A stretch of DNA of 64,000 nucleotides from Castellaniella sp041677825. Its GTDB lineage: Bacteria > Pseudomonadota > Gammaproteobacteria > Burkholderiales > Burkholderiaceae_B. The position numbers and the translations under genes are program-made. Positions 51,134 through 59,866 of the stretch are shown here, in pieces (within the stretch, counting starts at the first letter, position 1; each line of letters begins with the position of its first letter). The stretch is from positions 1-64,000 of the forward strand of contig NZ_JBAYPG010000004.1 in NCBI RefSeq assembly GCF_041677825.1, given 5' to 3'. The notes below the pieces were generated by a model. The model did not search any database. It was not told where the DNA came from and saw only the letters and a program-made list of their open reading frames with translations.

Positions 51134-51732
51134 TGGATCGCCCCGCCGAGGGTGGACAGGCGGGTCGTGAAACAGGCGCTCAGGCGCCCCTGGGCGGCCA
51201 GGATCAGGTCGCAGCATTCGCGCACGGCGCCGCGGCCACCGCCGAGTTCCGTGACCCAGTGCGCCGCCTGCCGGATGTAGAACGGCGCATTGGGCACACT
51301 GACCGCAAAGCCACAGGCGCGCAATGCCGGCAGATCGATGATGTCGTCGCCCATGTAGCCTGTATCCTGCAGGTTCAGCCCCGCTTCACGGGCCAGCTGC
51401 TCGAGGGTGCCGATCTTGTCGTGCACACCCTGCAGGGCGGGTGAAATGCCCAGCTCGGCCGCTCGTCGGGCCGTGATCTCGCTCTTGCGCCCGCTGACCC
51501 AGGCCACCCGGATGCCCTGCTCGCGCAGCAGTCGCAGGCCGTGGCCATCGAGCGCATTGAAGGCCTTGACGGCCTCGCCCTGGTGGCCGTACCAGAGGCT
51601 GCCGTCGGTCAGGATGCCATCCACATCGAACACCATCAGGCGCACACTGCGTGCACGGCCCAGGATCTCGGCCGGGATGCGGGCGAGGATCTGGGCTTCG
51701 GCAGGGTGCGAGAAACCAGGCAGCTCGTTCAT
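51130..51732 (-). CDS. kdsC: 3-deoxy-D-manno-octulosonate 8-phosphate phosphatase
   Basis: KdsC removes phosphate from Kdo-8-phosphate. The 200-residue HAD-family enzyme has catalytic Asp36 and Asp38 in FDVDGILTDGSLWYG. Later motifs are WVSGRKSEITARRAAELGI and GYMGDDIIDLPAL. It overlaps kdsD (ATGA) and lptC (GTGA), so kdsD-kdsC-lptC-lptA-lptB form one tightly coupled operon. Confidence 0.95.
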   Translation of the reverse strand: MNELPGFSHPAEAQILARIPAEILGRARSVRLMVFDVDGILTDGSLWYGHQGEAVKAFNALDGHGLRLLREQGIRVAWVSGRKSEITARRAAELGISPALQGVHDKIGTLEQLAREAGLNLQDTGYMGDDIIDLPALRACGFAVSVPNAPFYIRQAAHWVTELGGGRGAVRECCDLILAAQGRLSACFTTRLSTLGGAIQ

Positions 51733-52718
51733 CAGATCACCTTGGCAGCGAGCAGGTCGTGCATGTGCAATGCCCCCAATAATAGCCCGTCGGCATCGAC
51801 CACCAGGATCTGGCTGAGCTTGTGGGCATCCATGATCGTGGCGGCCTCGATGGCCAATGCCTGCGGCGCGATGCTGCGCGGGTGCGGGCTCATGCCGTCC
51901 GCGACCGTCATCTGGCGGATGTCGCCCAGGCGCGTGAGCAGGCGGCGCAGGTCGCCGTCGGTGAAGATCCCCACGGGCGTGCGCCCGCGCAGAACGATCG
52001 TCATGCCCATGCCCTTGGCGGACATTTCGGCCAGCGCATCGGGAATCAGTGTGTCCGGGTGTACGCAGGGCAACGCCGCGCCGTGGCGCATGATATCGCC
52101 CGCCGTGGTGAGCAGGCGGCGACCCAGCGCGCCCCCCGGGTGCGAGCGGGCAAAGTCCTCGCGGTTGAACCCGCGTGCTTCGAGACAGGCGACCGCCAGT
52201 GCGTCGCCCAGGACCAGTGCGACCGTGGTGCTGGCCGTAGGGGCGAGGTTCAGCGGACAGGCCTCGTGTTCGACGGCGGCATCGAGCACGAAATCGGCAT
52301 TCTGTGCGAGTTCCGAGCCTGGATGGCCGGTGAGGGCGATGATTTGCGTGCCCAGGCGCTTGGCCACCGAGAGGATGGTGATGAGTTCCTGGGCCGAGCC
52401 CGAATAGGACAGCGCCAGCAGGATGTCCTGGCCCGTGAGCATGCCCAGGTCGCCGTGGATGGCTTCGGCCGCATGCATGAAGAATGCCGGCGTACCGGTG
52501 GACGCCAGTGTGGCTGCAATCTTGCGCGCGACATGCCCGGATTTGCCGATGCCCGTGACGACGACGCGCCCCGAACAGGCCAGGATGGCCGTGACGGCGT
52601 GTTCGAAGGCCGGCCCCAGCCGGGCCTGCACGGCCTGCAGGGCCTGGATTTCGGTCTGGAAGGTGCGTTGGGCACTGGCGCGCATGGCGTCCGGGCGCAG
52701 TTCGGGGCATGGGTGCAT
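51732..52718 (-). CDS. kdsD: D-arabinose 5-phosphate isomerase KdsD
   Basis: KdsD makes arabinose-5-phosphate, the first Kdo precursor. The 328-residue protein has an N-terminal SIS domain (VVVTGIGKSGHVARKIAATL, ALSYSGSAQELI). Two CBS domains follow (about 210-325). A -10-like TAAAAT lies six bases before the first ATG, with no ribosome-binding site. An in-frame ATG twelve codons later (MRASAQRTF) is an alternative start. Confidence 0.95.
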   Translation of the reverse strand: MHPCPELRPDAMRASAQRTFQTEIQALQAVQARLGPAFEHAVTAILACSGRVVVTGIGKSGHVARKIAATLASTGTPAFFMHAAEAIHGDLGMLTGQDILLALSYSGSAQELITILSVAKRLGTQIIALTGHPGSELAQNADFVLDAAVEHEACPLNLAPTASTTVALVLGDALAVACLEARGFNREDFARSHPGGALGRRLLTTAGDIMRHGAALPCVHPDTLIPDALAEMSAKGMGMTIVLRGRTPVGIFTDGDLRRLLTRLGDIRQMTVADGMSPHPRSIAPQALAIEAATIMDAHKLSQILVVDADGLLLGALHMHDLLAAKVI

Positions 52719-52724
52719 GCGCGC

Positions 52725-52730
52725 ATTTTA
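52725..52730 (-). promoter_or_regulatory. -10-like TAAAAT directly before kdsD
   Basis: Minus-strand TAAAAT ends six bases before the kdsD ATG, mirroring the ptsN arrangement. A transcript from it would be leaderless or use the downstream ATG. No clear -35 is seen. Confidence 0.35.
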
Positions 52731-52764
52731 CCCGGCTGCGGCCGGCCCATGCAGGGGCGCGGCT

Positions 52765-52773
52765 TGTTACACT
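52765..52773 (+). promoter_or_regulatory. Extended -10 promoter for apt
   Basis: TG-T-TACACT matches an extended -10 element, 33 bp before the apt ATG, in the divergent gap with kdsD. Confidence 0.45.
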
Positions 52774-52806
52774 GGGCGCGAATCATTTTCCCTTCAGGGT
52801 GTTGCC

Positions 52807-53361
52807 ATGCAAACCGATCCGGCCCAGTACGTGCGTGACACGATACGCACGGTACCCGACTGGCCGCAGCCTGGCGTGATGTTCCGCGACATCACGCCGG
52901 TATTTCAGGATCCACGTTCGTTCAGGGTGTTGATCGACCTGTTCGTCTATCGCTACATGCGCCAACGCCTCGATCTCGTGGCAGGCATCGATGCGCGTGG
53001 TTTCATCGTGGGTTCGGTGCTGGCCTATGAGCTCAATCTGGGGTTCGTCCCGGTGCGCAAGCAGGGCAAGCTGCCGTTTCGTACGGTAGCCGAGCAGTAT
53101 TCGCTCGAATACGGCAATGCAGCGGTCGAGATGCATACGGATGCCGTACGCCCTGGCCAGCGGGTGCTGCTCATCGATGACCTGATTGCGACCGGGGGCA
53201 CCATGCTGGCTGCGGCACGGCTCTTGCAGCGCCTGGGTGCCAACGTGGCCGAGGCGGCGGCCATCATCGATCTGCCCGATCTCGGGGGTTCGCGTGCGGT
53301 GCGGGATTCGGGCTTGCCCGTGTATACCGTGTGTGCGTTTGGTTCCGACACGGGCGACTGA
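52807..53361 (+). CDS. apt: Adenine phosphoribosyltransferase
   Basis: Apt salvages adenine to AMP with PRPP. The 184-residue protein has GIDARGFIVGSVLAYELNLG. The PRPP loop is VLLIDDLIATGGTMLAA near residue 121, and the region FVPVRKQGKLP is typical of the family. It faces kdsD and is followed by a DedA-like gene on the other strand. Confidence 0.96.
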   Translation: MQTDPAQYVRDTIRTVPDWPQPGVMFRDITPVFQDPRSFRVLIDLFVYRYMRQRLDLVAGIDARGFIVGSVLAYELNLGFVPVRKQGKLPFRTVAEQYSLEYGNAAVEMHTDAVRPGQRVLLIDDLIATGGTMLAAARLLQRLGANVAEAAAIIDLPDLGGSRAVRDSGLPVYTVCAFGSDTGD

Positions 53362-53401
53362 ACCGGGCTGGCTTCGGCGCGGCGATTGCGGCAAGCCGCG
53401 A

Positions 53402-53989
53402 TCACAGCCAGCCCGACAGCCAGGGCCAGCTGTGCAGCAGGGCGGCCGTCATGATGATGTAGCGCAGGCATTTGCCTATGGCCATGTACAGGATGCTGCG
53501 CCAGAAGGGCAGGCGCAGCCAGCCGGCCACTGCGCACAACGGGTCGCCGACGATGGGCAGCCAGGACAGCAGCAGGGCCGGCGGGCCCAGGCGCTGGAAC
53601 CAGTTGGTGCCCAGCCGATGCCAGCGCCCTCCGGCCTGGTCGGGTGAGTGCCTGGCAGGGGTAGCGCCGCTCGTGGATATGTCGCTCGGGGGGTACGCTG
53701 CCGGTGTCTGGCGTGGCGCGCCGCGCCATTGGTGCCAGAGGGTTTCCGCGCCGGCGCCCATGACATAGGTGACGGCCCCGCCCAGCGTATTGCCGATGGT
53801 GGCCACGGCCACCGCGGGCCAGAACATGTGCGGCGCCAGCTGCACGAACGCAAAGACGGCGGGTTCGGAGCCCAGAGGCAACAGGGTGGCCGAGATCAGG
53901 CTCACGAAGAAAATCGCAGGCAGGCCCACGCTGGGCAGGGCCAGGGCCGCCAGCAAGGCCTGAATCGAGGAATGCAGCCAGAGTTCCAT
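53402..53989 (-). CDS. DedA/YqaA-like membrane protein with insertion
   Basis: This 195-residue membrane protein belongs to the VTT/SNARE-associated family. Hydrophobic segments are at about 15-50, 60-85 and 140-190, with FVSLISATLLPLGSEPAVFA and the family arginine-glycine-type loop GPPALLLSWLPIVGDPLCAVAG. A polar insertion of about 33 residues (from APRQTPAAYPPSDISTSG) interrupts the middle. Relatives are linked to lipid flipping. Role unknown. Confidence 0.8.
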   Translation of the reverse strand: MELWLHSSIQALLAALALPSVGLPAIFFVSLISATLLPLGSEPAVFAFVQLAPHMFWPAVAVATIGNTLGGAVTYVMGAGAETLWHQWRGAPRQTPAAYPPSDISTSGATPARHSPDQAGGRWHRLGTNWFQRLGPPALLLSWLPIVGDPLCAVAGWLRLPFWRSILYMAIGKCLRYIIMTAALLHSWPWLSGWL

Positions 53990-54049
53990 AAGACGGGTGT
54001 TGCAGCACGAGCGGCCACTCTACGATCTGGCAGGCGATTTGTCGAGCTG

Positions 54050-54058
54050 TGATATTCT
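54050..54058 (+). promoter_or_regulatory. Possible extended -10 upstream of ilvA
   Basis: TG-A-TATTCT lies in the 191-bp gap before ilvA and would give a leader of about 115 nt. A six-T run follows at 54058-54063. Nothing else stands out in this gap. Confidence 0.35.
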
Positions 54059-54180
54059 TTTTTGCTTTCGCCCCCTTGTCAGTGTGCCCACGTCTTTCGT
54101 GCCCGCACACGGCGTGACCCAGGTTGTCGGCCATCCGGGCCGCATGCGCGCAGTGGGGCTGCACCCCTGATAGTCCTGCC

Positions 54181-55689
54181 ATGTCCGTCGATTACCTGAA
54201 ACGCATCCTGACCTCGAAAGTGTACGACGTCGCCCACGAAACCGCGCTTGAACCGGCCACGCGCATCTCGCGGCGCATCGGCAACACGGTGCTGCTCAAG
54301 CGTGAAGACACCCAGCCCGTGTTCAGCTTCAAATTGCGCGGCGCGTACAACAAGATGGCCAATCTCCCTGTCGAGACGCTCAGGCGGGGCGTGATCGCCG
54401 CATCGGCCGGCAATCATGCACAGGGGGTGGCGCTTGCCGCCAGTCGCCTCAAGTGTCGGGCCGTGATCGTCATGCCGGTGACCACGCCGCAGGTCAAGAT
54501 CGACGCCGTGAAGGCATTGGGCGGTGAGGTCGTGCTGCATGGCGACAGCTTCACGGATGCGGCTGAGCATGCCGCCGAACTGCAGACCCGCGAGGGCCTG
54601 GCCTTCGTGCATCCGTTCGATGACCCGGACGTGATTTCAGGCCAGGGCACGATCGGCATGGAAATCCTGCGCCAGCATCCCGGCCCGATCGATGCCGTGT
54701 TCGTGGCCATCGGGGGGGGCGGGCTGATCTCGGGGGTGGCTGCATACATCAAGCAGCTGCGCCCCGAGATCCAGGTGATTGGCGTGCAGACCGACGACTC
54801 GAATGCCATGATACGCAGCGTGCAGGCCGGCAGGCGCCTGAAGCTGGCCGATGTCGGGCTGTTCTCGGATGGCACTGCAGTCAAGCAGGTGGGCCAGGAG
54901 ACCTTTCGGCTGGTGCGCGAATACGTGGATGATTTCATTACGGTCGATACCGATGCGATCTGCGCAGGCATCAAGGACGTGTTCCAGGATACCCGCAGCG
55001 TGCTCGAGCCCGCGGGGGCGCTGGCCGTTGCCGGGCTCAAGCGCTACGTGGCGCAGCACAAGTGGAAGGGCAAGACGCTGGTGGCCATCACGTGCGGGGC
55101 AAACATGAATTTCGATCGGTTGCGTTTCGTGGCCGAACGGGCCGACGTGGGTGAGGCCCGCGAGGCGCTGTTTGCCATCACCCTGCCCGAGCAGCGCGGC
55201 AGTTTTCTGCGCCTGTGTGAAGCCGTGGGGCAGCGCGCGGTGACCGAGTTCAACTATCGCATTTCGGACTCCGAAAAGGCGCATGTGTATGTGGGCCTGC
55301 AGATCCGTTCGGAAGCCGAAATCGAGAAGCTGGCAGCGCACTTTCGCAAGCAGGGGTTCCCCACGCTGGACCTGACGGGCAACGAAATGGCCAAGACCCA
55401 TCTGCGCTACATGGTGGGCGGGCACTCGGAACTGGCCAGCCACGAAGTCCTGTATCGCTTCGAGTTCCCCGAGCGTCCGGGGGCCCTGATGAAATTTCTG
55501 GGTGCCATGAACCCCGAATGGAACATCAGCCTGTTCCATTACCGTAACCAGGGCGACGACTATGGCCGTATTCTGGTGGGTATCCAGGTACCGCCATCGG
55601 ACAAAAAGGCATTCAGGGCGTTCCTCACGACGCTGGGCTACCCGCACTGGAACGAGTCCGACAACCCGGCCTATCAGCTGTTTCTCTGA
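54181..55689 (+). CDS. ilvA: Threonine ammonia-lyase, biosynthetic
   Basis: IlvA deaminates threonine to 2-oxobutyrate for isoleucine synthesis. The 502-residue long form has PLP lysine K51 in FSFKLRGAYNKM and the glycine loop AIGGGGLISGVAAY. Two C-terminal ACT-like domains (about 325-500) allow isoleucine feedback. The glycine loop is encoded by a run of eight G. The stop overlaps the phoR stop region by 16 bp. Confidence 0.96.
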   Translation: MSVDYLKRILTSKVYDVAHETALEPATRISRRIGNTVLLKREDTQPVFSFKLRGAYNKMANLPVETLRRGVIAASAGNHAQGVALAASRLKCRAVIVMPVTTPQVKIDAVKALGGEVVLHGDSFTDAAEHAAELQTREGLAFVHPFDDPDVISGQGTIGMEILRQHPGPIDAVFVAIGGGGLISGVAAYIKQLRPEIQVIGVQTDDSNAMIRSVQAGRRLKLADVGLFSDGTAVKQVGQETFRLVREYVDDFITVDTDAICAGIKDVFQDTRSVLEPAGALAVAGLKRYVAQHKWKGKTLVAITCGANMNFDRLRFVAERADVGEAREALFAITLPEQRGSFLRLCEAVGQRAVTEFNYRISDSEKAHVYVGLQIRSEAEIEKLAAHFRKQGFPTLDLTGNEMAKTHLRYMVGGHSELASHEVLYRFEFPERPGALMKFLGAMNPEWNISLFHYRNQGDDYGRILVGIQVPPSDKKAFRAFLTTLGYPHWNESDNPAYQLFL

Positions 55690-57134
55690 ACCGGCTCGGG
55701 CGTCGCTTGCGCAGGTTGCGGCTCGGGCTCGGGTGCTGATTGCGCAGGTTGCGGCTCGGGCTCGAGTGTCGCTTGCGCAGGCCGTGGATCCGGCTCGGGT
55801 ACGGCTCGTGCTGGCTGCGGATCCGGCGCGTCATGCTGCGTGGTGGCCGTCAGTACCCGGGCCGGCGGCAGGATGACTGAAAACGTGCTGCCTTGCCCCA
55901 GTGTGCTCTCGATCTGCAGTTCGGCATCATGGCGCATGGCGACGTGGCGTGCAATGGCCAGCCCCAGGCCCGTGCCGCCCGTGGCCCTCGAGCGCCCCCG
56001 GTCGGCGCGGAAGAAGCGCTCGGTCAGCCGCGGGAGGTCGGCCGATGCGATACCGATGCCGGTATCGGCCACCCGGCAGGCCGCGGCACCCGAGGTGGTC
56101 TGCTCCCAGGTGACGGTGATCGAGCCGCCGGGCGGGGTGTAGCGCACCGCATTGGTGAGCAGGTTGCCGATCGCGGACGCCAGTTCGCCTGCCTGTCCAC
56201 AGATCTGCAGATGCGCGTCCAGCCGTGCTTCGAACTGGTGTTGCCCCTGGGACAGCGCCCGCGCCTGATCCAGCGCGGCATGAATCAGTGCCGCCATATC
56301 GACCGGCACCCCCGTTTGCTGCGTCGTGGACTCGAGAGCCGACAGGGTGAGCAGGTCATCGACCAGGGCCTGCATGCAGCGGGCCTGTTCAGCCATCAGC
56401 GCCAGGTAGTGGCGCTGCGTGTCCGGAGTCTGTTCTTCCGGGGGCGTGTCGAGCAGGGTCTCGATGAAACCCGACAGTACGGTGAGCGGCGTGCGCATCT
56501 CGTGGGAGACATTGGCCACGAAGTCCTTGCGGGTGGTCTCCAGGCGTTCGATCTGGGTGATATCGCGCGTGACCATCAGGTATTGGCCCACGCCATAAGG
56601 CGCCAGGTGCAGGGACAGGGTACGTTGATGGGCGCCGTAGCCGCGCTGCAGGATCAGGGGCCTGTCCCAGTGCGACTGGCTGGCGTAGCGGCCAAACCGG
56701 GGGTCGCGCAGGATGTTCAGGATGCTGTGGCCTCGGTCGCGTTCCAGATCCAGGCCGAGATGCCTGGCTGCGGTCTGGTTGCACCAGATCAGGCTCTGAT
56801 CGGGCGCCAGGGTCAGCGCGCCGTCTGGCAGGGCCTCGGCAGCGAGCAGGGCACGGTTGAAATTCCGCGTTCGTTCGTTCAGGTCCAGACGGTTCTGCTT
56901 GAGCTTGCGGTAGATGGGCGCCAGGATTTCATCCCAGGGGCCGACGGACGGGGGCGGTGGATCGTCGATCTGACGCACCCATCGTGCAATGCGTGAAAGT
57001 TGCACGCCACTGACCAGGGTCATCAGCAGCAAGCCGGCGGCAAACAGGGCCCAGCCCGTGGCGGCGCCCAGCCAGGTGCCCAGCAGCCACCCGCCCAGGG
57101 CCCATAGCGCAATCGAAACAAGGGTTTTGTTCAT
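55674..57134 (-). CDS. phoR: Phosphate regulon sensor histidine kinase PhoR, repeat-tailed
   Basis: This 486-residue membrane kinase has N-terminal hydrophobic segments (about 5-45) and a PAS domain (ALPDGALTLAPDQSLIWCNQ). Phosphoacceptor His211 is in NVSHEMRTPLTVL, and the ATPase domain ends GGTGLGLAIARHVAMRHD. Beyond the catalytic core, about 45 residues repeat an EPEPQPAQ-type unit. It is paired with phoB upstream. No pst or phoU genes are adjacent. Confidence 0.93.
   Translation of the reverse strand: MNKTLVSIALWALGGWLLGTWLGAATGWALFAAGLLLMTLVSGVQLSRIARWVRQIDDPPPPSVGPWDEILAPIYRKLKQNRLDLNERTRNFNRALLAAEALPDGALTLAPDQSLIWCNQTAARHLGLDLERDRGHSILNILRDPRFGRYASQSHWDRPLILQRGYGAHQRTLSLHLAPYGVGQYLMVTRDITQIERLETTRKDFVANVSHEMRTPLTVLSGFIETLLDTPPEEQTPDTQRHYLALMAEQARCMQALVDDLLTLSALESTTQQTGVPVDMAALIHAALDQARALSQGQHQFEARLDAHLQICGQAGELASAIGNLLTNAVRYTPPGGSITVTWEQTTSGAAACRVADTGIGIASADLPRLTERFFRADRGRSRATGGTGLGLAIARHVAMRHDAELQIESTLGQGSTFSVILPPARVLTATTQHDAPDPQPARAVPEPDPRPAQATLEPEPQPAQSAPEPEPQPAQATPEPVQRNS
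55709..55807. repeat. Three 33-bp in-frame repeats at the phoR 3' end
   Basis: Units 55709-55741, 55742-55774 and 55775-55807 each begin GCGCAGG. Partial copies flank them on both sides. They encode eleven-residue units rich in Pro, Glu and Gln at the PhoR C-terminus. Confidence 0.9.
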
Positions 57135-57140
57135 GGTGTC

Positions 57141-57836
57141 CTACAGCCTGGCGGGCAGCACGAAACGATAGCCTGCGCCGCGTATGGTCTGGATGGTGTC
57201 CTGCAGCCCGGCAGGCGCCAGAGCCTTGCGCAGGCGGCGCACATGCACGTCGACCGTGCGCTCCTCGACCGTCGTGTGTTCCCCCCAGACCTGGTCCAGC
57301 AACTGGGCGCGATTGTAGACGCGTCCTGCATGCGTGGCCAGAAAGTGCAGCAGGCGGAATTCCGTGGGGCCCAGGGGCAGCACCTGCCCATGGCTGCTGG
57401 CGCTGAGGATCTGGGGATCGAGCCGCAGGGGGCCCGCCTGTGTGATGTCCTGGCTCAGCTGCGGCATACGCCGACGCAGCAGCGAGCGGACCCGGGCCAG
57501 CAGTTCGCGCACTGAAAACGGCTTGCCGACATAGTCGTCCGCGCCGGCCTCGAGGCCGGCCACGATATCCTGTTCGCTGCTGCGCGCCGTCAGCATGATC
57601 AGGGGGATGTCCCGTGTGCGTGCTTGCGACCGCAATTGCCGGGCCAGGCGCAGTCCGGAGCCATCGGGCAGCATCCAGTCCAGCAGAATCAGATCAGGGC
57701 GCGCGTGCCCGATGCTGGCCTGTGCCTGCCTGAGCGATGCAGCACAGTGCACCTGATAGCCTGCCCGTTGGAGGTTCAGCGACAGCAGGGCCTGAATCGC
57801 GGGTTCGTCTTCGATGACCAGGATGGTGGCAGTCAT
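57141..57836 (-). CDS. phoB: Phosphate regulon response regulator PhoB
   Basis: This 231-residue OmpR-family regulator has a receiver domain (Asp10 and Asp53 phosphoacceptor, LLDWMLPDGSG). A winged-helix effector domain follows (TVEERTVDVHVRRLRKAL). It activates phosphate-starvation genes in characterised relatives. It starts phoBR, divergent from ubiE. I see no clear Pho box in the 84-bp gap. Confidence 0.94.
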   Translation of the reverse strand: MTATILVIEDEPAIQALLSLNLQRAGYQVHCAASLRQAQASIGHARPDLILLDWMLPDGSGLRLARQLRSQARTRDIPLIMLTARSSEQDIVAGLEAGADDYVGKPFSVRELLARVRSLLRRRMPQLSQDITQAGPLRLDPQILSASSHGQVLPLGPTEFRLLHFLATHAGRVYNRAQLLDQVWGEHTTVEERTVDVHVRRLRKALAPAGLQDTIQTIRGAGYRFVLPARL

Positions 57837-57920
57837 GCGCGTTCGGAGAAATGAAAGGCCATGCCGTCATTATTTCATTCCTGCGAGCCCATGCCGTGAA
57901 TGCGGTACGATACGCCTACC

Positions 57921-58685
57921 ATGCACAAGTCCGTACAAGACGCTGGCTCCGGGCCGCACACGCATTTTGGCTATCAGTCCGTACCCGAATCCGAGAAGGC
58001 GCGGCGGGTGGCCGATGTCTTTCATTCGGTGGCGTCCCGCTACGATCTGATGAACGACCTGATGTCCGGCGGCCTGCACCGGCTCTGGAAGCGTTTCACC
58101 ATGGCCCGGGCACAGGTGCGGGCGGGCATGAAAGTGCTCGACATTGCCGGTGGCACGGGGGATCTCGCACGCGCTTTTGCGCAGCGTGCGGGTGCGCAGG
58201 GCGAGGTCTGGCTCACCGACATCAACGAATCCATGCTCCGGGTGGGGCGTGACCGCCTGCTCGATGCCGGTTTCGTGGTGCCGGCGGTCGTCTGCGATGC
58301 CGAGCATCTGCCCTTTCCGGATGCCTGGTTCGATCGCGTCAGCGTGGCCTTTGGCCTGCGCAACATGACCCACAAAGAGCGCGCACTGGCCGAGATGCGG
58401 CGGGTGCTCAAGCCGGGCGGCAAGCTGCTGGTGCTTGAATTCTCGCGGGTGAATCCGGTGCTGGCGCCGGCATACGACTGGTATTCCTTCAACGTCCTGC
58501 CAAGGCTGGGCCGTTGCGTGGCGGGTGATGAAGCCAGCTACCGCTATCTGGCCGAATCCATCCGCATGCATCCCGATCAAGAGACGCTGGCAGCCATGCT
58601 GCGCGCCGCGGGCCTCGAGCGCGTGCAGTATTTCAATCTCACTGCCGGCGTGGTCGCCCTGCACGAAGGCGTTCGCCTGAACTGA
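57921..58685 (+). CDS. ubiE: Ubiquinone/menaquinone C-methyltransferase UbiE
   Basis: UbiE methylates the quinone ring carbon in ubiquinone synthesis. The 254-residue protein starts MHKSVQDAGSGPHTHFGYQ. It holds the SAM motif VLDIAGGTGDLARAFAQRAG and the signature SVAFGLRNMTHKERALAEM. An upstream ATG at 57900 is in frame, but 57921 fits the family better. Confidence 0.95.
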   Translation: MHKSVQDAGSGPHTHFGYQSVPESEKARRVADVFHSVASRYDLMNDLMSGGLHRLWKRFTMARAQVRAGMKVLDIAGGTGDLARAFAQRAGAQGEVWLTDINESMLRVGRDRLLDAGFVVPAVVCDAEHLPFPDAWFDRVSVAFGLRNMTHKERALAEMRRVLKPGGKLLVLEFSRVNPVLAPAYDWYSFNVLPRLGRCVAGDEASYRYLAESIRMHPDQETLAAMLRAAGLERVQYFNLTAGVVALHEGVRLN

Positions 58686-58752
58686 ATTCTGTGGTACCTT
58701 TCCATCTCGTTCAGCTTTTTGTCAGCTTGATGCCTGACGTGACGGAGAAACC

Positions 58753-59706
58753 ATGAATCAATCCCTTGCCCGCCTGCTCCCTGGCCTGCTGCTCATGCTT
58801 GCAGCCCTGGCCATGCTGACCGTCACGCACGATGCCGAGGCGCGCCGCCTTGGTGGCGGCCTGAGCTTCGGCCGCCAGTCCACCAATATCATGAAGCAGC
58901 GCCAGGCCGTGACACCGCCTGCTGCGCGCAGCACACCTCAGAGCGCGGCACCCGTTGCCGGTGCGGCGGGCGCCCGGGCAGCCGGGGCGAGCGCGCGCTC
59001 GGGCATGTCGCGCTGGCTGGGGCCCATTGCCGGTATCGCGGCCGGGCTGGGCATTGCGGCCCTGCTGTCCAGCCTGGGCCTGTCCGGCGCGCTGCTCGAG
59101 TTCCTGTCCAGCGCCCTGCTGATCGGGTTGGTGATCTTTGCGGTCATGTTCCTGGTGCGGCGCCTGCGTGCCAGCCAGCAACCCATGGCCACGGCGCGCG
59201 CAGGTGGCCACGCGGGCGCTGCGTCGCAAAGCTACCGGCAGGCGCATGATGTCTCCAGTCCAGGGCCGTCTGCCGGGGCAGCGCCCGTCATCGAGGCCGT
59301 TGCATCGACCACGGCGCATGATGCCAGCTGGTTCATTCCGGCCGATTTCGATGTGCCGGTCTTCCTCGAGCAGGCCAAGCAGCAGTTCATCCGGATCCAG
59401 ACCTTGTGGGATGCGGGGGATCGCGATCAACTGGGCGAATTGCTCACCGATGACATGCTGGTCGAAATCACCCCGAGCCTGCCGCACCCCGACGAAGGCA
59501 ACCACACCGAAGTGGTGCTGCTCAACGCCGAACTGATGGGTATCGAGGCCGTGGCGGGCGGCCATCTGGCCAGCGTGCGCTATTCAGGCATGCTGCGCGA
59601 AAGCGCCGGGGCCGAGGCGTCGCGCTTCGAAGAAGTCTGGAACCTGTACAAGGCACAGGGTGCCGGCTGGCTTCTGGCCGGCATACAGCAGATCGAACCC
59701 CGCTGA
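58753..59706 (+). CDS. Tim44-like domain membrane protein
   Basis: This 317-residue protein has a signal or anchor (LLPGLLLMLAALAMLTVTHD), a glycine-rich head (RRLGGGLSFGRQSTNIMKQR) and two adjacent hydrophobic segments (about 95-140). A C-terminal Tim44-like domain follows from FDVPVFLEQAKQQFI. Bacterial members lie in the inner membrane and their role is unsettled. It sits between ubiE and ubiJ. Confidence 0.85.
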   Translation: MNQSLARLLPGLLLMLAALAMLTVTHDAEARRLGGGLSFGRQSTNIMKQRQAVTPPAARSTPQSAAPVAGAAGARAAGASARSGMSRWLGPIAGIAAGLGIAALLSSLGLSGALLEFLSSALLIGLVIFAVMFLVRRLRASQQPMATARAGGHAGAASQSYRQAHDVSSPGPSAGAAPVIEAVASTTAHDASWFIPADFDVPVFLEQAKQQFIRIQTLWDAGDRDQLGELLTDDMLVEITPSLPHPDEGNHTEVVLLNAELMGIEAVAGGHLASVRYSGMLRESAGAEASRFEEVWNLYKAQGAGWLLAGIQQIEPR

Positions 59707-59866
59707 TCGCGGTCGCTTGCGCTTCTGCGTGCGCGGTCCGGGCGTAGTCGCGTTGCAAAACCGGTAAACTGGAGCCTTTGCTGGCCCTGCTGCGTCAGGG
59801 GCCGATTCGCCCGCGCGGCCAGGCCCCTGTGTGCATCAGTGTCGGGTCTGGTTCCGGTGCACCTTC

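Noticed and set aside
51130..52710. KdsC-containing 526-residue fusion protein
   Set aside because: The frame is open upstream through kdsD, but that part is antisense-frame noise. The ATG at 51732 overlapping the kdsD stop gives the normal 200-residue KdsC.
54058..54063. Terminator before ilvA
   Set aside because: A six-T run exists, but no stable GC stem precedes it; it fits a promoter-region AT patch better.
57837..57920. Pho box upstream of phoB
   Set aside because: No pair of CTGTCAT-like repeats with the right spacing could be seen in the gap.
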